Shown: positions 26,365 to 35,223 of the stretch, piece after piece
Position numbering within the stretch: position 1 is the stretch's first letter
Layout: every line of letters begins with the position of its first letter
Source: Flavobacterium aeripolare
GTDB taxonomy: Bacteria; Bacteroidota; Bacteroidia; Flavobacteriales; Flavobacteriaceae
Assembly (NCBI RefSeq): GCF_013294025.1
Contig: NZ_JABSNL010000015.1
Span: forward strand, 1 to 64,000
Length of the DNA: 64,000 bases
Reading direction: 5' to 3'
Translations under genes and position numbers: made by a program
Notes under the pieces: generated by a model
Databases searched by the model: none
What the model was told of the DNA's origin: nothing
Seen by the model: the letters and a program-made list of their open reading frames with translations, nothing else

Positions 26365-27072
26365 ATGTTTACATTCAAAAAATTTGCTGTAGAACAAGAT
26401 CGTTGTGCTATGAAAATAGGTACCGATGGTGTTTTACTTGGCGCTTGGACTCCCATTACCAATAACCCATTTAGCGTATTAGATATTGGCGCAGGAACGG
26501 GTATTATTGCTTTAATGTTAGCACAAAGAACTAATGCCGAGCAAATTGACGCTTTAGAAATTGACGAACAAGCCTACGAACAAGCAGTAGAGAATTTTGA
26601 AAACTCTCCTTGGAGTGATCGTTTATTTTGTTTTCACGCAGGTCTAGATGAATTTATCGAAGAGCCTGAAGACGAATACGATCTAATTGTTTCCAATCCT
26701 CCATTTTATTCTGAAGATTATAAAACAGATAATGAGCAACGTGATTTAGCTCGTTTTCAAGACGCCATGCCTTTTGAAGATTTAATTGAAGCTGCCGATT
26801 TATTATTATCTGAAAATGGAATATTCGCGGTTATCATTCCGTTTAAAGAAGAAGAAAAATTCCTAGCACTTGCTACTGAATTTGAATTATATCCTTTCAA
26901 GATTACACATGTAAAAGGAACGCCAACTACTGAAATCAAACGTAGTTTATTGGCTTTATCTCGAAATGAAACAACCGATCTTCTAGTTGACGAATTGATT
27001 ATAGAAATTAGCCGACACAATTATACTCCCGAGTACATTGCTTTGACAAAGGATTTTTATTTAAAAATGTAG
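26365..27072 (+). CDS. trmN6: tRNA1(Val) A37 N6-methyltransferase
   Basis: 235 residues, a Rossmann-fold SAM methyltransferase: motif I VLDIGAGTGIIALMLAQR (about 39-56), acidic LEIDEQAYEQA, and the N6-adenine catalytic motif SNPPFY (about 111-116). YfiC/TrmN6 methylates A37 of tRNA1(Val). It probably belonged to the rpsP-rimM transcription unit before the four-helix cassette split it off. No promoter of its own is visible. Confidence 0.88.
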   Translation: MFTFKKFAVEQDRCAMKIGTDGVLLGAWTPITNNPFSVLDIGAGTGIIALMLAQRTNAEQIDALEIDEQAYEQAVENFENSPWSDRLFCFHAGLDEFIEEPEDEYDLIVSNPPFYSEDYKTDNEQRDLARFQDAMPFEDLIEAADLLLSENGIFAVIIPFKEEEKFLALATEFELYPFKITHVKGTPTTEIKRSLLALSRNETTDLLVDELIIEISRHNYTPEYIALTKDFYLKM

Positions 27073-27239
27073 CACCCAATACAAAGGCACTATATCACAC
27101 AATCATTCATCTGTTTGATTTGAAACTGATTTCTAACTAAGATTCCAAAGCTAACCAACTTGCATCTTTGTTTACTGTAAGTTCGTGGTTTATTGAAAAA
27201 ATTAATATCCTTTTTTTAACCTTAATTACTCCTCCTCTT

Positions 27240-27488
27240 TTATTGCACTGCATTAAGAGTCCTTTTCAAACCAATACTTCTCCTTTTACGGTTTACTTTT
27301 TTAAGATCTGAAAAATTAAACAAATATTCACCGTAGATGATTTCCCATTTATTTACATATTCATGTCGATCTATCATTGTTCAAAATTCTTTTAAAGAAC
27401 AATCTCCGGAATTTACATACTTCCATAAAGTTTTACAAATCGATGTTACAGCAGTATCAACCTGTGAGACAGCAAGCAAATTATTCCC
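27240..27488 (-). pseudogene. Possible decayed small gene
   Basis: On the minus strand one frame reads protein-like from about 27488 to 27240 with a single internal TGA near 27381. The distal part can start at ATG 27377 and encodes 45 residues (MIDRHEYVNKWEIIYGEY and on). The proximal part contains VDTAVTSICKTLWKYVN. Both halves share frame and composition, suggesting one gene with a nonsense mutation. I do not recognise the family. 27073-27239 shows no gene. Confidence 0.25.
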
Positions 27489-27574
27489 ATATAATGCTAT
27501 TATTTATTTTCACTAATCACACAATTAATTTAAAAATATAACAAATGTTAATCGTTTTGTTATATTTCTTTGTG

Positions 27575-27582
27575 TAAATTTG
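27575..27582 (+). promoter_or_regulatory. -7 box of the acyl-CoA dehydrogenase gene
   Basis: TAAATTTG, 22 bp before the ATG; matches TAnnTTTG. Confidence 0.5.
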
Positions 27583-27604
27583 TAACACACAAATTAGCAA
27601 AACC

Positions 27605-28783
27605 ATGAAACCAGACTTATTTCAAGCTCCAGATTATTATAACTTAGATGACTTATTAACTGATGAGCACAAACTAGTGCGCGATTCTGCTCGTGCGTGG
27701 GTCAAAAAAGAGGTATCCCCTATAATTGAAGACTTCGCTCAAAGAGCTGAATTCCCAAAACAAATTATCAAAGGTCTTGGAGAAATTGGTGGTTTTGGAC
27801 CATACATACCTGAAGAATATGGTGGTGCTGGTTTAGACCAAATCTCTTACGGCTTAATCATGCAGGAAATTGAACGTGGTGACTCTGGTGTTCGCTCTAC
27901 TTCATCTGTGCAATCATCGTTAGTGATGTATCCTATTTGGAAATACGGTAACGAAGAACAACGAATGAAATATTTACCCAAGTTAGCTACTGGTGAATTC
28001 ATGGGCTGCTTTGGTTTAACTGAACCTAATCACGGATCAGATCCAGGAAGCATGATTACCAATTTTAAAGATATGGATGACCACTATCTATTGAATGGTG
28101 CCAAAATGTGGATTTCTAACGCGCCATTTGCAGACATTGCAGTGGTTTGGGCTAAAAATGAAGAAGGAAGAATTCACGGTTTGATCGTTGAACGCGGCAT
28201 GGAAGGTTTTACAACTCCTGAAACACACAATAAATGGTCACTACGCGCTTCATCAACTGGTGAATTGATATTTGACAATGTAAAAGTGCCTAAAGAAAAC
28301 CTACTACCTAATAAATCAGGATTAGGAGCACCGCTTGGTTGTTTAGATTCTGCACGTTATGGTATTGCATGGGGAGCAATTGGAGCTGCTATGGATTGTT
28401 ATGACACGGCTTTGCGTTACGCAAAAGAACGTATTCAATTTGACAAACCTATTGCAGGAACACAATTACAACAAAAGAAGCTGGCTGAAATGATTACAGA
28501 AATCACAAAGGCACAACTTTTAACATGGAGACTGGGTGTTTTAAGAAACGAAGGTCGCGCGACAACCGCACAAATTTCTATGGCAAAAAGAAACAATGTC
28601 GACATGGCAATACATATTGCACGTGAAGCAAGACAAATGTTAGGCGGAATGGGAATTAGCGGAGAATATTCAATCATGCGTCATATGATGAATTTAGAGT
28701 CGGTGATTACTTATGAAGGAACACATGATATTCACCTACTTATTACTGGTATGGATGTAACTGGAATTCCAGCATTTAAATAA
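27605..28783 (+). CDS. Acyl-CoA dehydrogenase, glutaryl-CoA dehydrogenase-like
   Basis: 392 residues, normal for the family. FAD-binding signature CFGLTEPNHGSDPGSM (about 138-153), MWISNAPFADI, and the C-terminal catalytic Glu in TYEGTHDIH (about 376). The pattern GLTEPNHGSDPG and YEGTHDIH is that of glutaryl-CoA dehydrogenases, which oxidise and decarboxylate glutaryl-CoA to crotonyl-CoA in lysine and tryptophan breakdown. No other genes of that route are near. Monocistronic with a strong terminator. Confidence 0.87.
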   Translation: MKPDLFQAPDYYNLDDLLTDEHKLVRDSARAWVKKEVSPIIEDFAQRAEFPKQIIKGLGEIGGFGPYIPEEYGGAGLDQISYGLIMQEIERGDSGVRSTSSVQSSLVMYPIWKYGNEEQRMKYLPKLATGEFMGCFGLTEPNHGSDPGSMITNFKDMDDHYLLNGAKMWISNAPFADIAVVWAKNEEGRIHGLIVERGMEGFTTPETHNKWSLRASSTGELIFDNVKVPKENLLPNKSGLGAPLGCLDSARYGIAWGAIGAAMDCYDTALRYAKERIQFDKPIAGTQLQQKKLAEMITEITKAQLLTWRLGVLRNEGRATTAQISMAKRNNVDMAIHIAREARQMLGGMGISGEYSIMRHMMNLESVITYEGTHDIHLLITGMDVTGIPAFK

Positions 28784-28820
28784 TATATACCAGCTATTGT
28801 GCTATTGGTTAAAATGATAA

Positions 28821-28850
28821 AAAAAGCTTCTTGGTACCAAGAAGCTTTTT
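28821..28850 (+). terminator. Terminator after the acyl-CoA dehydrogenase gene
   Basis: Palindrome AAAAAGCTTCTTGG/TACCAAGAAGCTTTTT (written as two arms), followed by T-rich sequence. Confidence 0.85.
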
Positions 28851-28874
28851 TATATTTACACAAAATTAGAAACT

Positions 28875-29657
28875 ATGACTATTCAGCACATCAACAACAA
28901 AATACAGCCCCAAAAAGAACTGTTGTTGCAACATTCACTGTATAACAAAGTAAAAAGCATTCAAGATTTACAATGCTTTTTAGAGAATCATATTTATGCA
29001 GTATGGGATTTCATGTCATTATTAAAAGCACTTCAAGCAAAATTAACGTGCACTACTACACCATGGTTTGCTACTGCTAATCCAGAAACGCGTTATTTAA
29101 TTAACGAAATTGTCTTAGCAGAAGAATCAGATTTAAGCATGGATGGTCGCCGCCAAAGCCACTACGAAATGTACATTGAAGCTATGGAGGATTGTGGTGC
29201 AAATACGGCAGAGATCAATAGCTTCTTAGCAGAGATCCATTCTTTACAAAACATATTTGTAGCTATTAAAACTAGTAGTTTACATCCAAATATCAAGGCT
29301 TTCCTTGACTTTACCTTTAGAGTTATCGAAGAAGGAAAACCACACGAGATAGCAGCTGCATTCACCTTTGGAAGAGAAGATTTAATACCAAGTATGTTTA
29401 CCGCTATTTTAAAGAACTTTCAAGCAAACTTTCCAGATACTGACTTGTCTAAATTAATTTATTATTTTGAAAGACATATTGAGTTAGATGCAGATGAGCA
29501 CGGACCTATGGCAATGCAAATGATTAACGAACTGTGTGGTGACGATGCTCAAAAATGGCATGAAGTAGAGCAAGTATCTATACACGCCTTAGAAAGAAGA
29601 ATTGGCTTGTGGGATGCTATTGAAGAAACAATTACAATCAAGGAAGTAGTTGCATAA
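28875..29657 (+). CDS. DUF3050 protein (haem oxygenase-like fold)
   Basis: 260 residues. Recognised by HIYAVWDFMSLLKALQ (about 38-53), CTTTPWF, LINEIVLAEESD and the late HIELDADEHGPMA (about 194). The paired helix motifs with E and H/D residues resemble haem-oxygenase-like di-iron oxygenases, so an oxidative reaction on an unknown substrate is possible. Followed 55 bp later by an SGNH hydrolase in the same direction. Confidence 0.85.
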   Translation: MTIQHINNKIQPQKELLLQHSLYNKVKSIQDLQCFLENHIYAVWDFMSLLKALQAKLTCTTTPWFATANPETRYLINEIVLAEESDLSMDGRRQSHYEMYIEAMEDCGANTAEINSFLAEIHSLQNIFVAIKTSSLHPNIKAFLDFTFRVIEEGKPHEIAAAFTFGREDLIPSMFTAILKNFQANFPDTDLSKLIYYFERHIELDADEHGPMAMQMINELCGDDAQKWHEVEQVSIHALERRIGLWDAIEETITIKEVVA

Positions 29658-29712
29658 AACCGTTCTTTACATCACTACGTAAATAGCATAACAAGCAATA
29701 CAAGCTACTAAT

Positions 29713-30432
29713 ATGAAGAATTTTACAAGCTGTTATTACGTGGTATTGACAATGTTCTTATTATCGTCTTGTTCGACTGTAAAGACTAGGGATATAGGCA
29801 AAGACAACTCACAGCAGGCTAAAGAAACAATTAAATATCTAGCCTTAGGAGATAGCTACACAGTAGGCGAAAGCGTTTGTGACAGTTGTAGATTTCCTGA
29901 ACAACTTAAGGAAGCGCTGGCAACATCAATAGTCAGTAAAAAGATTACTCTAAAAGTTATTGCAAAAACAGGTTGGACAACAACCAATCTTTTGACTGCA
30001 ATAGCAACTGAAAAACCAGACACAGACTATGATTTAGTAAGTCTCTTAATTGGCGTTAACAACCAATACCAAAATAAGAATTTTGCAATATATGAGAAGG
30101 AGTTTGCTGCTCTTGTATCGAAAGCGATTGCTTTTGCAAAAGGAAAACGCAAAAATGTTATTGTGATTTCGATTCCAGATTATGCCTACACTCCATATGG
30201 TCAAAGTTCAAACAAGTTTGAAACCATCACAACAGAGTTAGTAAAGTACAATACTTTTGCAAAGCGATACTGTGATCAACAGGGAATAAAATATGTTAAC
30301 ATCACTGACATTACTCAGCAAGGTTTAAAAAACACAAAATTGACAGCTACAGATGGTCTGCATCCTTCAGAGCTTGCTTATTCTAAATTTATCGAAAGAA
30401 TCGAGCCGGTTGCACTACAAATAATTAAATAA
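29713..30432 (+). CDS. SGNH/GDSL hydrolase lipoprotein
   Basis: 239 residues with lipobox (FLLSSC, Cys20). Block I with nucleophile Ser: LALGDSYTVGES (about 44-55); block III SLLIGVNNQY (Asn); block V DGLHPS (about 216, Asp and His). These enzymes cleave esters, for example acetyl groups on sugars or lipids, at the cell surface. Probably co-transcribed with DUF3050; a shared role is not evident. Confidence 0.88.
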   Translation: MKNFTSCYYVVLTMFLLSSCSTVKTRDIGKDNSQQAKETIKYLALGDSYTVGESVCDSCRFPEQLKEALATSIVSKKITLKVIAKTGWTTTNLLTAIATEKPDTDYDLVSLLIGVNNQYQNKNFAIYEKEFAALVSKAIAFAKGKRKNVIVISIPDYAYTPYGQSSNKFETITTELVKYNTFAKRYCDQQGIKYVNITDITQQGLKNTKLTATDGLHPSELAYSKFIERIEPVALQIIK

Positions 30433-30436
30433 TAAA

Positions 30437-30472
30437 AATGCCCCCAAAATTGATACACTATTTGGGGGCATT
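30437..30472. terminator. Bidirectional terminator
   Basis: AATGCCCCCAAA/TTTGGGGGCATT around a 12-base loop, between the convergent SGNH hydrolase and ferredoxin genes. Confidence 0.8.
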
Positions 30473-30494
30473 ATTATATAAAAACAATTTGTAT

Positions 30495-30812
30495 TTAATT
30501 TTCTGGTGCGAGTTCTAACTCTAAGCCTTCCAGCTCTTCGGTAATTGGAATTTGACATCCTAAACGGCTATTTGCTTTTACATAAAAAGCTTCTGACAAC
30601 ATTGCCTCTTCATCATCGCCCATTTCTGGCAATGCAACGTCATTAAGGACATAACATTGGCAAGATGCACACATAGCCATACCACCACAAGTTCCTTCAA
30701 CAGGAAGCTCGTAAGCCTTGCAAAGTTCCATAATATTCATTGCCATATCTGTAGGTGCTTGCAATTCATGCACCACGCCTTCACGATCTTTTATTTTTAT
30801 AAGTACGTCCAT
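30495..30812 (-). CDS. 2Fe-2S ferredoxin
   Basis: 105 residues, adrenodoxin-like. Four Cys ligands: CGGMAMCASCQC (the C-x5-C-x2-C set, about 40-50) and RLGCQI (about 87). Vertebrate-type 2Fe-2S ferredoxins of this size transfer electrons in Fe-S cluster assembly or to oxygenases. The neighbouring NifU-like and Mrp genes, in the same direction, fit an Fe-S role. Confidence 0.9.
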   Translation of the reverse strand: MDVLIKIKDREGVVHELQAPTDMAMNIMELCKAYELPVEGTCGGMAMCASCQCYVLNDVALPEMGDDEEAMLSEAFYVKANSRLGCQIPITEELEGLELELAPEN

Positions 30813-30860
30813 ATAAATGGGTGTTGAGTTTAAAAAAGGGTTATAATCAGTACACAGGAT

Positions 30861-30910
30861 TGCATGAGGGATAGCAGCTAGCTACCGAAGTAGCGCGTAT
30901 AGCCCGACCG
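30861..30910 (+). ncRNA. Structured RNA candidate, Flavo-1-like, short form
   Basis: TGAGGGATAGCAG, a small hairpin CTAC-CGAA-GTAG, then CGCGTATAGCCCGAC. GGG and CCC can pair, enclosing GATAGCAG opposite GCGTATAGC. The same conserved halves bracket the hairpin at 511-605. It lies between two leftward genes on the opposite strand. Family assignment from memory. Confidence 0.5.
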
Positions 30911-30915
30911 TTTTT

Positions 30916-30958
30916 ATAAAAAAGGCTTATCACCGTAAAGTAAATAAGCCTTTTTTAT
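30916..30958 (-). terminator. Terminator of the NifU-like gene
   Basis: Perfect 15-bp stem ATAAAAAAGGCTTAT/ATAAGCCTTTTTTAT, 22 bp after the nfu stop. It could also terminate the RNA candidate on the plus strand. Confidence 0.75.
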
Positions 30959-30979
30959 CAAAGGGGTCATGCCCAAAAT

Positions 30980-31222
30980 CTATGCTATATTTACAACAGT
31001 TTCAATTTGTGGTGCAAACTTTTTAATTGTAGTTTCTACACCGGCCTTAAGTGTCATTTGATTTACACTACAGCTCGTGCAAGCACCTTCTAAACGCACC
31101 TTTACATGCTTATCATCTTCGATAGAAACAAGACTAATATCGCCTCCGTCAGATTTCAAAAAAGGTCGGATTTCTTCTAGTGCTTTTTGAACTTCAATTG
31201 TTAATTCTTGTGTTGTCATCAT
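30980..31222 (-). CDS. NifU-like Fe-S cluster carrier (Nfu domain)
   Basis: 80 residues: a stand-alone Nfu domain with the C-x-x-C motif in GACTSCSVNQMTLKAGVE (about 48-65). Dimers hold a 4Fe-4S cluster and hand it to target proteins. It follows mrp by 30 bp in one operon, a frequent pairing. Confidence 0.92.
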   Translation of the reverse strand: MMTTQELTIEVQKALEEIRPFLKSDGGDISLVSIEDDKHVKVRLEGACTSCSVNQMTLKAGVETTIKKFAPQIETVVNIA

Positions 31223-31252
31223 GTGTTTTTTAAAGATTTATTGCTATAAATC

Positions 31253-32383
31253 TTATTGTTTTTTTACCGCAGAACATCCTGCCATAGTTGTAATTTTAAT
31301 GGCTTCGGTTGCAGGTAAACTATCGTTTCTTCTCACGGTTTCTTCAACAACATTACGAGTAATATCTTCAAAAACTTTAGCTACGATTGAACCTTCTTGC
31401 ATGGCAGCTGGACGACCAAAATCTCCTGCTTCACGTATAGATTGTACAATAGGAACTTCTCCTAAGAATGGCACGTCTAAATCTTCTGCAAGATTTTTTG
31501 CTCCTTCTTGACCAAAGATGTAATACTTATTTTCTGGTAATTCTTCTGGAGTGAAGTAAGCCATGTTTTCTATAATTCCTAAAACGGGAACATTAATTGC
31601 CTCAGAAAGAAACATCGAAACTCCCTTTTTAGCATCTGCTAAAGCAACTGCTTGTGGCGTACTTACAACAACAGCACCTGTAACAGGCAATGATTGCATG
31701 ATCGAAAGGTGAATATCTCCTGTTCCTGGAGGTAAATCGATTAACATGAAGTCTAATTCTCCCCAATCTGCATCAAAGATCATTTGGTTCAACGCTTTTG
31801 AAGCCATAGGACCTCTCCAGATAACTGCTTGACTAGGCGCTGTAAAAAACCCAATAGATAGCATTTTTACTTCGTAACTTTCAACGGGTTTCATTTTTGA
31901 CTTGCCATCAACAGTAACCGAAATTGGTTTTTCGTTCTCAACGTCAAACATGATTGGCATTGAAGGACCATAAATATCAGCATCTAATACACCAACTTTG
32001 AATCCCATTTTTGCCAGTGAAACTGCTAAGTTTGCAGTAACAGTAGATTTCCCTACTCCTCCTTTACCAGAGGCAACAGCAACGATATTTTTAATTCCAG
32101 GAATAGATTTTCCTTTAATTTCTGCTTTTTCAGCTACTTGAACTTTACTATTTATTTTAATTTTTGCATCAGTAGAAACTAACTCTAAGATTGTTTTTTT
32201 AATATCATCTTCAGCACGTTTCTTGATGTGCATTGCTGGTGTACTTAATACTAAATCAACGACTACCTCATCTCCAAAAGTAAGTACGTTTGCAATGGCA
32301 CCACTTTCTACCATATTTTTTCCTTCGCCAGCAATAGTTATCGTTTCTAGAGCTTTAAGAATTTCTTTTCTATCTAATTTCAT
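31253..32383 (-). CDS. mrp: Mrp/ApbC-type Fe-S cluster carrier ATPase
   Basis: 376 residues. N-terminal DUF59/MIP18-like domain (about 1-90) followed by a P-loop NTPase with deviant Walker A GKGGVGKST (about 108-116) and DLPPGTGD (about 216). The C-terminal region lacks a CxxC pair in the usual place but has a Cys close to the end (MAGCSAVKKQ), as in some Mrp proteins. Assembles or transfers Fe-S clusters. First gene of mrp-nfu; -7 box at 32451-32458. Confidence 0.9.
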   Translation of the reverse strand: MKLDRKEILKALETITIAGEGKNMVESGAIANVLTFGDEVVVDLVLSTPAMHIKKRAEDDIKKTILELVSTDAKIKINSKVQVAEKAEIKGKSIPGIKNIVAVASGKGGVGKSTVTANLAVSLAKMGFKVGVLDADIYGPSMPIMFDVENEKPISVTVDGKSKMKPVESYEVKMLSIGFFTAPSQAVIWRGPMASKALNQMIFDADWGELDFMLIDLPPGTGDIHLSIMQSLPVTGAVVVSTPQAVALADAKKGVSMFLSEAINVPVLGIIENMAYFTPEELPENKYYIFGQEGAKNLAEDLDVPFLGEVPIVQSIREAGDFGRPAAMQEGSIVAKVFEDITRNVVEETVRRNDSLPATEAIKITTMAGCSAVKKQ

Positions 32384-32450
32384 TATAATGGACTATTATC
32401 TAATTGGTATTTCAGTAAAAACAATATTTATTTAAACTGATTTCAGATTA

Positions 32451-32458
32451 CAAAGATA
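32451..32458 (-). promoter_or_regulatory. -7 box of mrp
   Basis: TATCTTTG on the minus strand, 68 bp before the ATG; matches TAnnTTTG. 32459-32692 shows nothing further. Confidence 0.5.
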
Positions 32459-32692
32459 AAGGATTAAGTTCTTATTGTAAAGGATTTAAATCGTATTTAT
32501 TGATGCAGGAATTTGCTGTAGTTATTGTAGAAAACGCAGCTAGAATACTTAAAAATAAAAACGGTCTAAAAAAACAGCAATAGCCATCCTTTGTATAACA
32601 CATTCGATTAAAAATAAATTAAAATAGATAAGCATAGAAAAGTCAGTGCGCTCACCATTAAATCGCCGCCCAATAAATTCAAAGAATGTTTA

Positions 32693-33292
32693 TTATATTT
32701 TCACTTGACTCCAGTTCTCTCCTGATTTAATTCGTCTAATTTGCATTTCGCTTACACCAAATTGTTTGGCGATCATTTTAAGTCTTGTAGTTTGTCCTGG
32801 TCTAGCAAGAATCTTTTTAATAAGCATTACTTTAGTAATTGTAAGTTTCCTTCCGTTTGACTCTAAGTTGTGCTTTACTAGATTTAATCTCGCTTGCTTT
32901 ACATAAGGACTTTCTCTTGTGTGCTGCGCCATTTCTTCTGCCGTGGCCCATTTTAGATTGCGATAATCATCATTATCACGTTTGCGATCAAGATGCAAAA
33001 TATGAACCTGATCTTCAGAGGTTTTTGGAATAAAATATTGTGCTACCAGCTTATAAATAAAGAGGTGTTTGTTTTTTACCACACCATCATTGTACTGTTT
33101 GTATTTAAACAATCTGTAGCCATCAGTCATGCCGCCTCTTAATTCGCGCGCAAATCGCATGTCATCTACAAAGCTAATTAGCCGTCCTTTGTTAGACACT
33201 GCGTAACGTAATCTTAGTTTGTCTTCTATAGTTATCTCTTTAAACTCCTCATGTGGATAGAGTCTAATCATTTTCATTTTTTCAAGTTTCAT
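32693..33292 (-). CDS. NUMOD4-HNH endonuclease-like protein with C-terminal HTH
   Basis: 199 residues. A NUMOD4-like segment (about 15-75: YAVSNKGRLISF), an HNH core (about 85-125: FIPKTSEDQVHILHLDRKRDND, in parts QVHILHLD and YRNLKWAT), and a helix-turn-helix at the end (MIAKQFGVSEMQIRRIKSG). This is the architecture of intron or phage homing endonucleases, yet it stands in ordinary chromosome with no intron or phage genes. The first catalytic His of H-N-H is not certain (ILHLD). It may be a domesticated DNA-binding protein. Confidence 0.78.
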   Translation of the reverse strand: MKLEKMKMIRLYPHEEFKEITIEDKLRLRYAVSNKGRLISFVDDMRFARELRGGMTDGYRLFKYKQYNDGVVKNKHLFIYKLVAQYFIPKTSEDQVHILHLDRKRDNDDYRNLKWATAEEMAQHTRESPYVKQARLNLVKHNLESNGRKLTITKVMLIKKILARPGQTTRLKMIAKQFGVSEMQIRRIKSGENWSQVKI

Positions 33293-33348
33293 AAGATAAA
33301 GTATTTAAAGTATGTACTTTTAGAAGTTTATCATTTTAAAACCCACTA

Positions 33349-33675
33349 TTATTCATTCATTGGTGGATTCCAAAAATACTTCTCAAAGTCAATTATTTGA
33401 TTGTCTATTACTACAATCCCTTCGCTTTCCAGTAATTGTTGCATAAGATTTGTGCCATCAAAATGGAATTTTCCTGTAAGCAGTCCTTTTCTATTCACTA
33501 CACGATGCGCAGGAATATCAGCGCGATTGTGTGATGCATTCATTGCCCAACCAACCATTCTAGCAGATCGAGCTGCGCCAAGAGCTTTTGCAATGGCACC
33601 ATAAGAAGTGATTTTACCAAACGGTATTTGTCTAGCGATGACATAAACTCTTTCAAAAAAATTTTCGTCTGCCAT
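33349..33675 (-). CDS. Alkyltransferase-like protein (ATL, MGMT fold)
   Basis: 108 residues. The O6-alkylguanine transferase C-terminal domain is clear (PFGKITSYGAIAKALG, ARMVGWAMNAS), but the active-site PCHR is PAHR here (about 75-78). Without the Cys it cannot accept the alkyl group. ATL proteins bind O6-alkylguanine, flip it and flag it for nucleotide excision repair. Neighbours give no further hint. Confidence 0.92.
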   Translation of the reverse strand: MADENFFERVYVIARQIPFGKITSYGAIAKALGAARSARMVGWAMNASHNRADIPAHRVVNRKGLLTGKFHFDGTNLMQQLLESEGIVVIDNQIIDFEKYFWNPPMNE

Positions 33676-33706
33676 GGAATTTCAATTAGAAGAAATTTTA
33701 CAACTA

Positions 33707-34345
33707 TTACTGCTGCATGTAGTACCTAATTATATTAAAGAGGGTTACTAGAGCAATTACTCCCGTTATACTCCCAATGATAGTATTCATGTTTCTAAGA
33801 AGGTAATCAGCCTTAGACTCGATGTGCTGGAAAAAACGGATATAAAAATAAAATACCAGTGTTGATCCCAATACTACACCACTTACAAAGGTAAATATAG
33901 CAAATGGATGAAAGGAAAACAAATCGTATGAAGACAAGGTAATAGTAATAAAAACGTAATACGGAATGGGAAAAAAGTTCAAAACCGATAAAAGCATTCC
34001 TAAAAAGAAACGCTTCTTTTTACTCTTCTTCTCAATTTTTGCTTTTTTAAGCTTAGGCTTTTTTGCAATCAATAAAAAGTAAATCGCCAAAGCCCCAAAT
34101 ACCCCAAACCCCAACTCACGCAGTAGAATGACGATATCTGGACGTACATTGATGATATTAGCAAAAAGGATTGCTAAATACGCTTGAAAAAATATGATGA
34201 TTACTGCCCCAAAGATGAACCAGAAGGCATTTTTAGCGCCTTCTTTTAAATTAACTTTTGCCGCTGTCATATTGATTAGTCCTGGAGGAATAATACCTAT
34301 TACAGCCGTGACAAAACCAAAAAATAATGGTAAAATATAATTCAT
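33707..34345 (-). CDS. LysE family transporter
   Basis: 212 residues with six predicted membrane helices and the LysE-type N-terminal half (GFVTAVIGIIPPGLINMTAAKVNLKEG, in parts AVIGIIPPGLINM and KVNLKEG). A Lys-rich cytoplasmic stretch (KKPKLKKAKIEKKSKKKR, about 103-120) separates the two halves. Family members export amino acids. The substrate is unknown. Lies between trmB and the ATL gene, in the same direction. Confidence 0.82.
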   Translation of the reverse strand: MNYILPLFFGFVTAVIGIIPPGLINMTAAKVNLKEGAKNAFWFIFGAVIIIFFQAYLAILFANIINVRPDIVILLRELGFGVFGALAIYFLLIAKKPKLKKAKIEKKSKKKRFFLGMLLSVLNFFPIPYYVFITITLSSYDLFSFHPFAIFTFVSGVVLGSTLVFYFYIRFFQHIESKADYLLRNMNTIIGSITGVIALVTLFNIIRYYMQQ

Positions 34346-34400
34346 TTATTATAGTTCAAATATTGAAAATAGCCTATTTACTACATTAATCTGTAGCAAC

Positions 34401-35078
34401 TTAATCTTTAATTTTGAATCGAATATACGTAATTGCTTTATTAACTTGCAAATATTGTTTTTCGTAGAATGTTTGAAAAGCAGTAACTTCCTCGGGACTA
34501 CCTTCGTTTACATATACATTGTGATTCGCATATAAAACCTCATGTCCTTCACCGTGCAACAATCCTAAAGTGTACCCGTGCATGAATTCACTGTCAGTTT
34601 TTAAGTTAACTACACCGTCTTTTTTCAATATCTTTTTATACAATTGTAAAAACTCAGAATTTGTCATTCTATGTTTTGTTCTCTTATATTTAATTTGAGG
34701 ATCTGGAAAAGTAATCCAAATTTCGTCAACTTCATTTTCAGCAAAAATGTGGTTTATAAGTTCGATTTGAGTTCTTATAAAAGCTACATTATTCAAGCCT
34801 GTCTCTACAGCAGTCTTAGCACCTCTCCAAAAACGAGCTCCTTTAATATCAATTCCTATAAAATTTTTATTTGGATATCTTTCTGCTAATCCTACAGAAT
34901 ACTCTCCTTTTCCACAGCCTAATTCAAGTACTAACGGATTGTCATTTTTAAAAAACTCAGCATTCCATTTTCCCTTTAAAGGAAATAAATCACCTACGAC
35001 CTCTTCTCTAGTTGGTTGAAAAACATTTACAAATGTTTCATTTTCCCTGAATCTCTTTAACTTATTTTTGCTTCCCAC
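34401..35078 (-). CDS. trmB: tRNA (guanine-N7)-methyltransferase
   Basis: 225 residues. SAM motif LELGCGKGEYSVGLAERYP (about 51-69), IGIDIKGARFWRGAKTA, and the family signature IWITFPDPQIKYKRTKHR (about 119-136). Methylates G46 in the variable loop of tRNAs. -7 box TAATTTTG on the minus strand at 35098-35105. Confidence 0.95.
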   Translation of the reverse strand: MGSKNKLKRFRENETFVNVFQPTREEVVGDLFPLKGKWNAEFFKNDNPLVLELGCGKGEYSVGLAERYPNKNFIGIDIKGARFWRGAKTAVETGLNNVAFIRTQIELINHIFAENEVDEIWITFPDPQIKYKRTKHRMTNSEFLQLYKKILKKDGVVNLKTDSEFMHGYTLGLLHGEGHEVLYANHNVYVNEGSPEEVTAFQTFYEKQYLQVNKAITYIRFKIKD

Positions 35079-35097
35079 TTTTTTTCAAATATTTCGG

Positions 35098-35105
35098 CAA
35101 AATTA
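35098..35105 (-). promoter_or_regulatory. -7 box of trmB
   Basis: TAATTTTG on the minus strand, 20 bp before the ATG. Confidence 0.45.
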
Positions 35106-35223
35106 ATGAATTATATCAGACAGAATGGTTTGCCACCAAAAAAATTACTTTTTAATCTAGGAGTAGTATAATTACCGTTATTTTTATTTTCGAAAAAACC
35201 AAAACCACTACTACTTCTACCGC

